DNA of 64,000 nucleotides from Micrasema longulum (Eukaryota > Arthropoda > Insecta > Trichoptera > Brachycentridae): NCBI GenBank assembly GCA_022494885.1, contig JAGVSM010004941.1, positions 1 through 64,000 on the forward strand. The letters run 5' to 3'. How positions within the stretch are numbered: the first letter of the stretch is position 1; the number at the start of each line of letters is the position of its first letter. A program made the position numbers and the translations under genes. The notes under the pieces were generated by a model that did not search any database, was not told where the DNA came from, and worked only from the letters and a program-made list of their open reading frames with translations. This document shows positions 63,051-64,000 of this stretch, one piece after another.

Positions 63051-63334
63051 TATATTATGTTGTGTTGTGTACAATAAAATACAATGAACTTCCACCAAGA
63101 ATTTTGACAAACAAAATTGAATATATTTGTAAGAAATATTTAAGAATCTTGGTTGGTAACATTGTAATTGAACATGTGTCAAGACATATTTTATACGGAA
63201 CATCAAACTGTCTTTACAGAAAACTCGATTTCGATATTTTATTTTATATTTAATAGATTGAAAATAATTCATAAACTTCCCATTGTTTCACAACCTTAAT
63301 ATCAAGCGCTAAAAATCATTGTAAATATATTTTT
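63051..63334. other. AT-rich stretch
   Basis: GAACTTCCACCAAGAATTTT (63085) matches the repeat that trails family C; otherwise nothing. Confidence 0.4.
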
Positions 63335-63585
63335 TAAATTTGCAACAAAGGGAGAAAACATTTTTGAGAAGGGAATATGGACCAGTGGCCACTTTACGGA
63401 CTGTGTAACATTCACCATTCTGCCTCTTCCATTCGTATTTCCTCAATTCTTTCGTCTGTTGACTTTTGTGAAGTAAAATAGCTGAATGTAGGTAAGATTC
63501 ACGCGGCTGCATCAATTCACCTACTAGGCAAAGCCTGAAAACAATTTTTTCACTTCTAATACCAGTAAGTTTAATCAAGAATGTT
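63335..63585 (-). repeat. Family B repeat copy
   Basis: GGAATATGGACCAGTGGCCA, CTGTGTAACATTCACCATTC, GACTTTTGTGAAGTAAAATA and TACTAGGCAAAGCCTGAAAA run in inverted order relative to 43377. Confidence 0.85.
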
Positions 63586-63599
63586 TAAGTAGGTCAAAA

Positions 63600-63725
63600 T
63601 TTTTGCAGACAGGCTGGATTTCCTCCCTAGGGAGTTATTTAGATCTAAATTTGTTGCAACAGAGAGGAAAAAATTTTTTGAGAAGCGAATATGGAAAAAT
63701 GCAAAATAACTTCCTAGGGATTTAA
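63600..63725. repeat. Family B end segment folded as inverted pair
   Basis: TCCCTAGGGAGTTATTT (about 63624) and AAATAACTTCCTAGGGA (about 63706) are inverted around GTTGCAACAGAGAGGAAAAA. Confidence 0.65.
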
Positions 63726-64000
63726 GATTTAATTCCTTGACTACCACAGAAAGTATTTTTTTTAGAAACTGAACAAACATAACATAAATACATGTAGCAA
63801 ATACAAACAAGGACAATAAAATAATGGTATTCAGTTTATTAAAAAAAACACAATCTATTTATTGTAAGACTTAGAGCTAGGCGATGCTATGATTATTGAA
63901 ATATTTTTTTTAAAAAGCAATTGGTAGATGCACCTTGAAAAGTAATTAATGCACTATTTTTTCCGACAAAATTAAAGTAGATACTTACTACTACTAAAAA
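63726..64000. other. AT-rich end of window
   Basis: No feature; a short ACT triplet run lies at the very end (63987-63995). Confidence 0.4.

Overview
The window looks like a gene-free stretch of an AT-rich insect genome. The non-LTR retrotransposon and tRNA-derived SINE content would fit Lepidoptera, but nothing fixes the species, so the taxon is an inference. I found no intact host exon, no canonical tRNA or rRNA gene and no CRISPR array. Almost every interpretable signal is a mobile-element relic or a repeat. It is best read as part of a large intron or an intergenic region.

Coding relics. At least eighteen decayed protein or 3'-end fragments belong to non-LTR retrotransposons (LINEs). They fall into several lineages: (1) a family with C-terminal motifs such as ALRWFGHVERMDSE and a trinucleotide-repeat tail (8.2, 47.2 and 52.5 kb); (2) related endonuclease/reverse-transcriptase-type relics (1.9, 3.7, 14.6, 45.1, 56.0 and 39.1 kb); (3) a family with an FADD catalytic box and IKYLGVYL motif (40.4 kb, with 3' parts at 2.5, 34.8 and 46.7 kb); (4) other C-terminal or 3' pieces (0.04, 30.8, 31.8, 33.7, 36.2 and 62.3 kb). 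One mariner-type transposase N-terminus (57.0 kb) and one THAP zinc-finger relic (54.7 kb) are also visible. All carry stops, frameshifts or truncation.

Non-coding elements. Four or more tRNA-headed SINE families, called SINE-1 to SINE-4 here, are scattered on both strands. DNA elements with visible termini include a near-perfect palindrome with TAA duplication (56055-56297), a pogo/Tigger-like element with TA duplication (58122-58424), a piggyBac-like element with TTAA duplication (62066-62275), a TA-flanked element (33018-33180), a 560-bp inverted-repeat element (25136-25695), hAT-like pieces, and a 200-bp foldback (29002-29201). Two fold-back families (A and C) and one unclassified repeat (family B) recur many times.

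The most unusual structure is at about 4.35-6.06 kb. It is a composite element with long inverted arms, each built of repeated blocks carrying TTGCAGCTAC, and with a 255-bp tandem duplication in the right arm only. It resembles Foldback/Galileo-type architecture and I cannot assign it to a known family.

Layout: 0-9 kb LINE relics, fold-back A and the large inverted element; 9-18 kb SINEs and a CpG-richer block near 12.1 kb; 18-26 kb hexanucleotide satellite, fold-back A and C copies and the 560-bp element; 26-34 kb SINE-2 copies and LINE 3' ends; 34-41 kb LINE relics and a nested LINE; 41-48 kb nested SINEs, family B, fold-back C and LINE relics; 48-56 kb SINE-3/4, the longest lineage-1 relic and the THAP relic; 56-64 kb the best examples of nested insertion, plus a CpG-rich block at 60.0-60.5 kb. 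Clean single-copy GC-richer islands (9.5, 12.1, 22.8, 34.5, 44.4, 46.1, 55.4 and 60.2 kb) are the only candidates for host regulatory or non-coding exon sequence.
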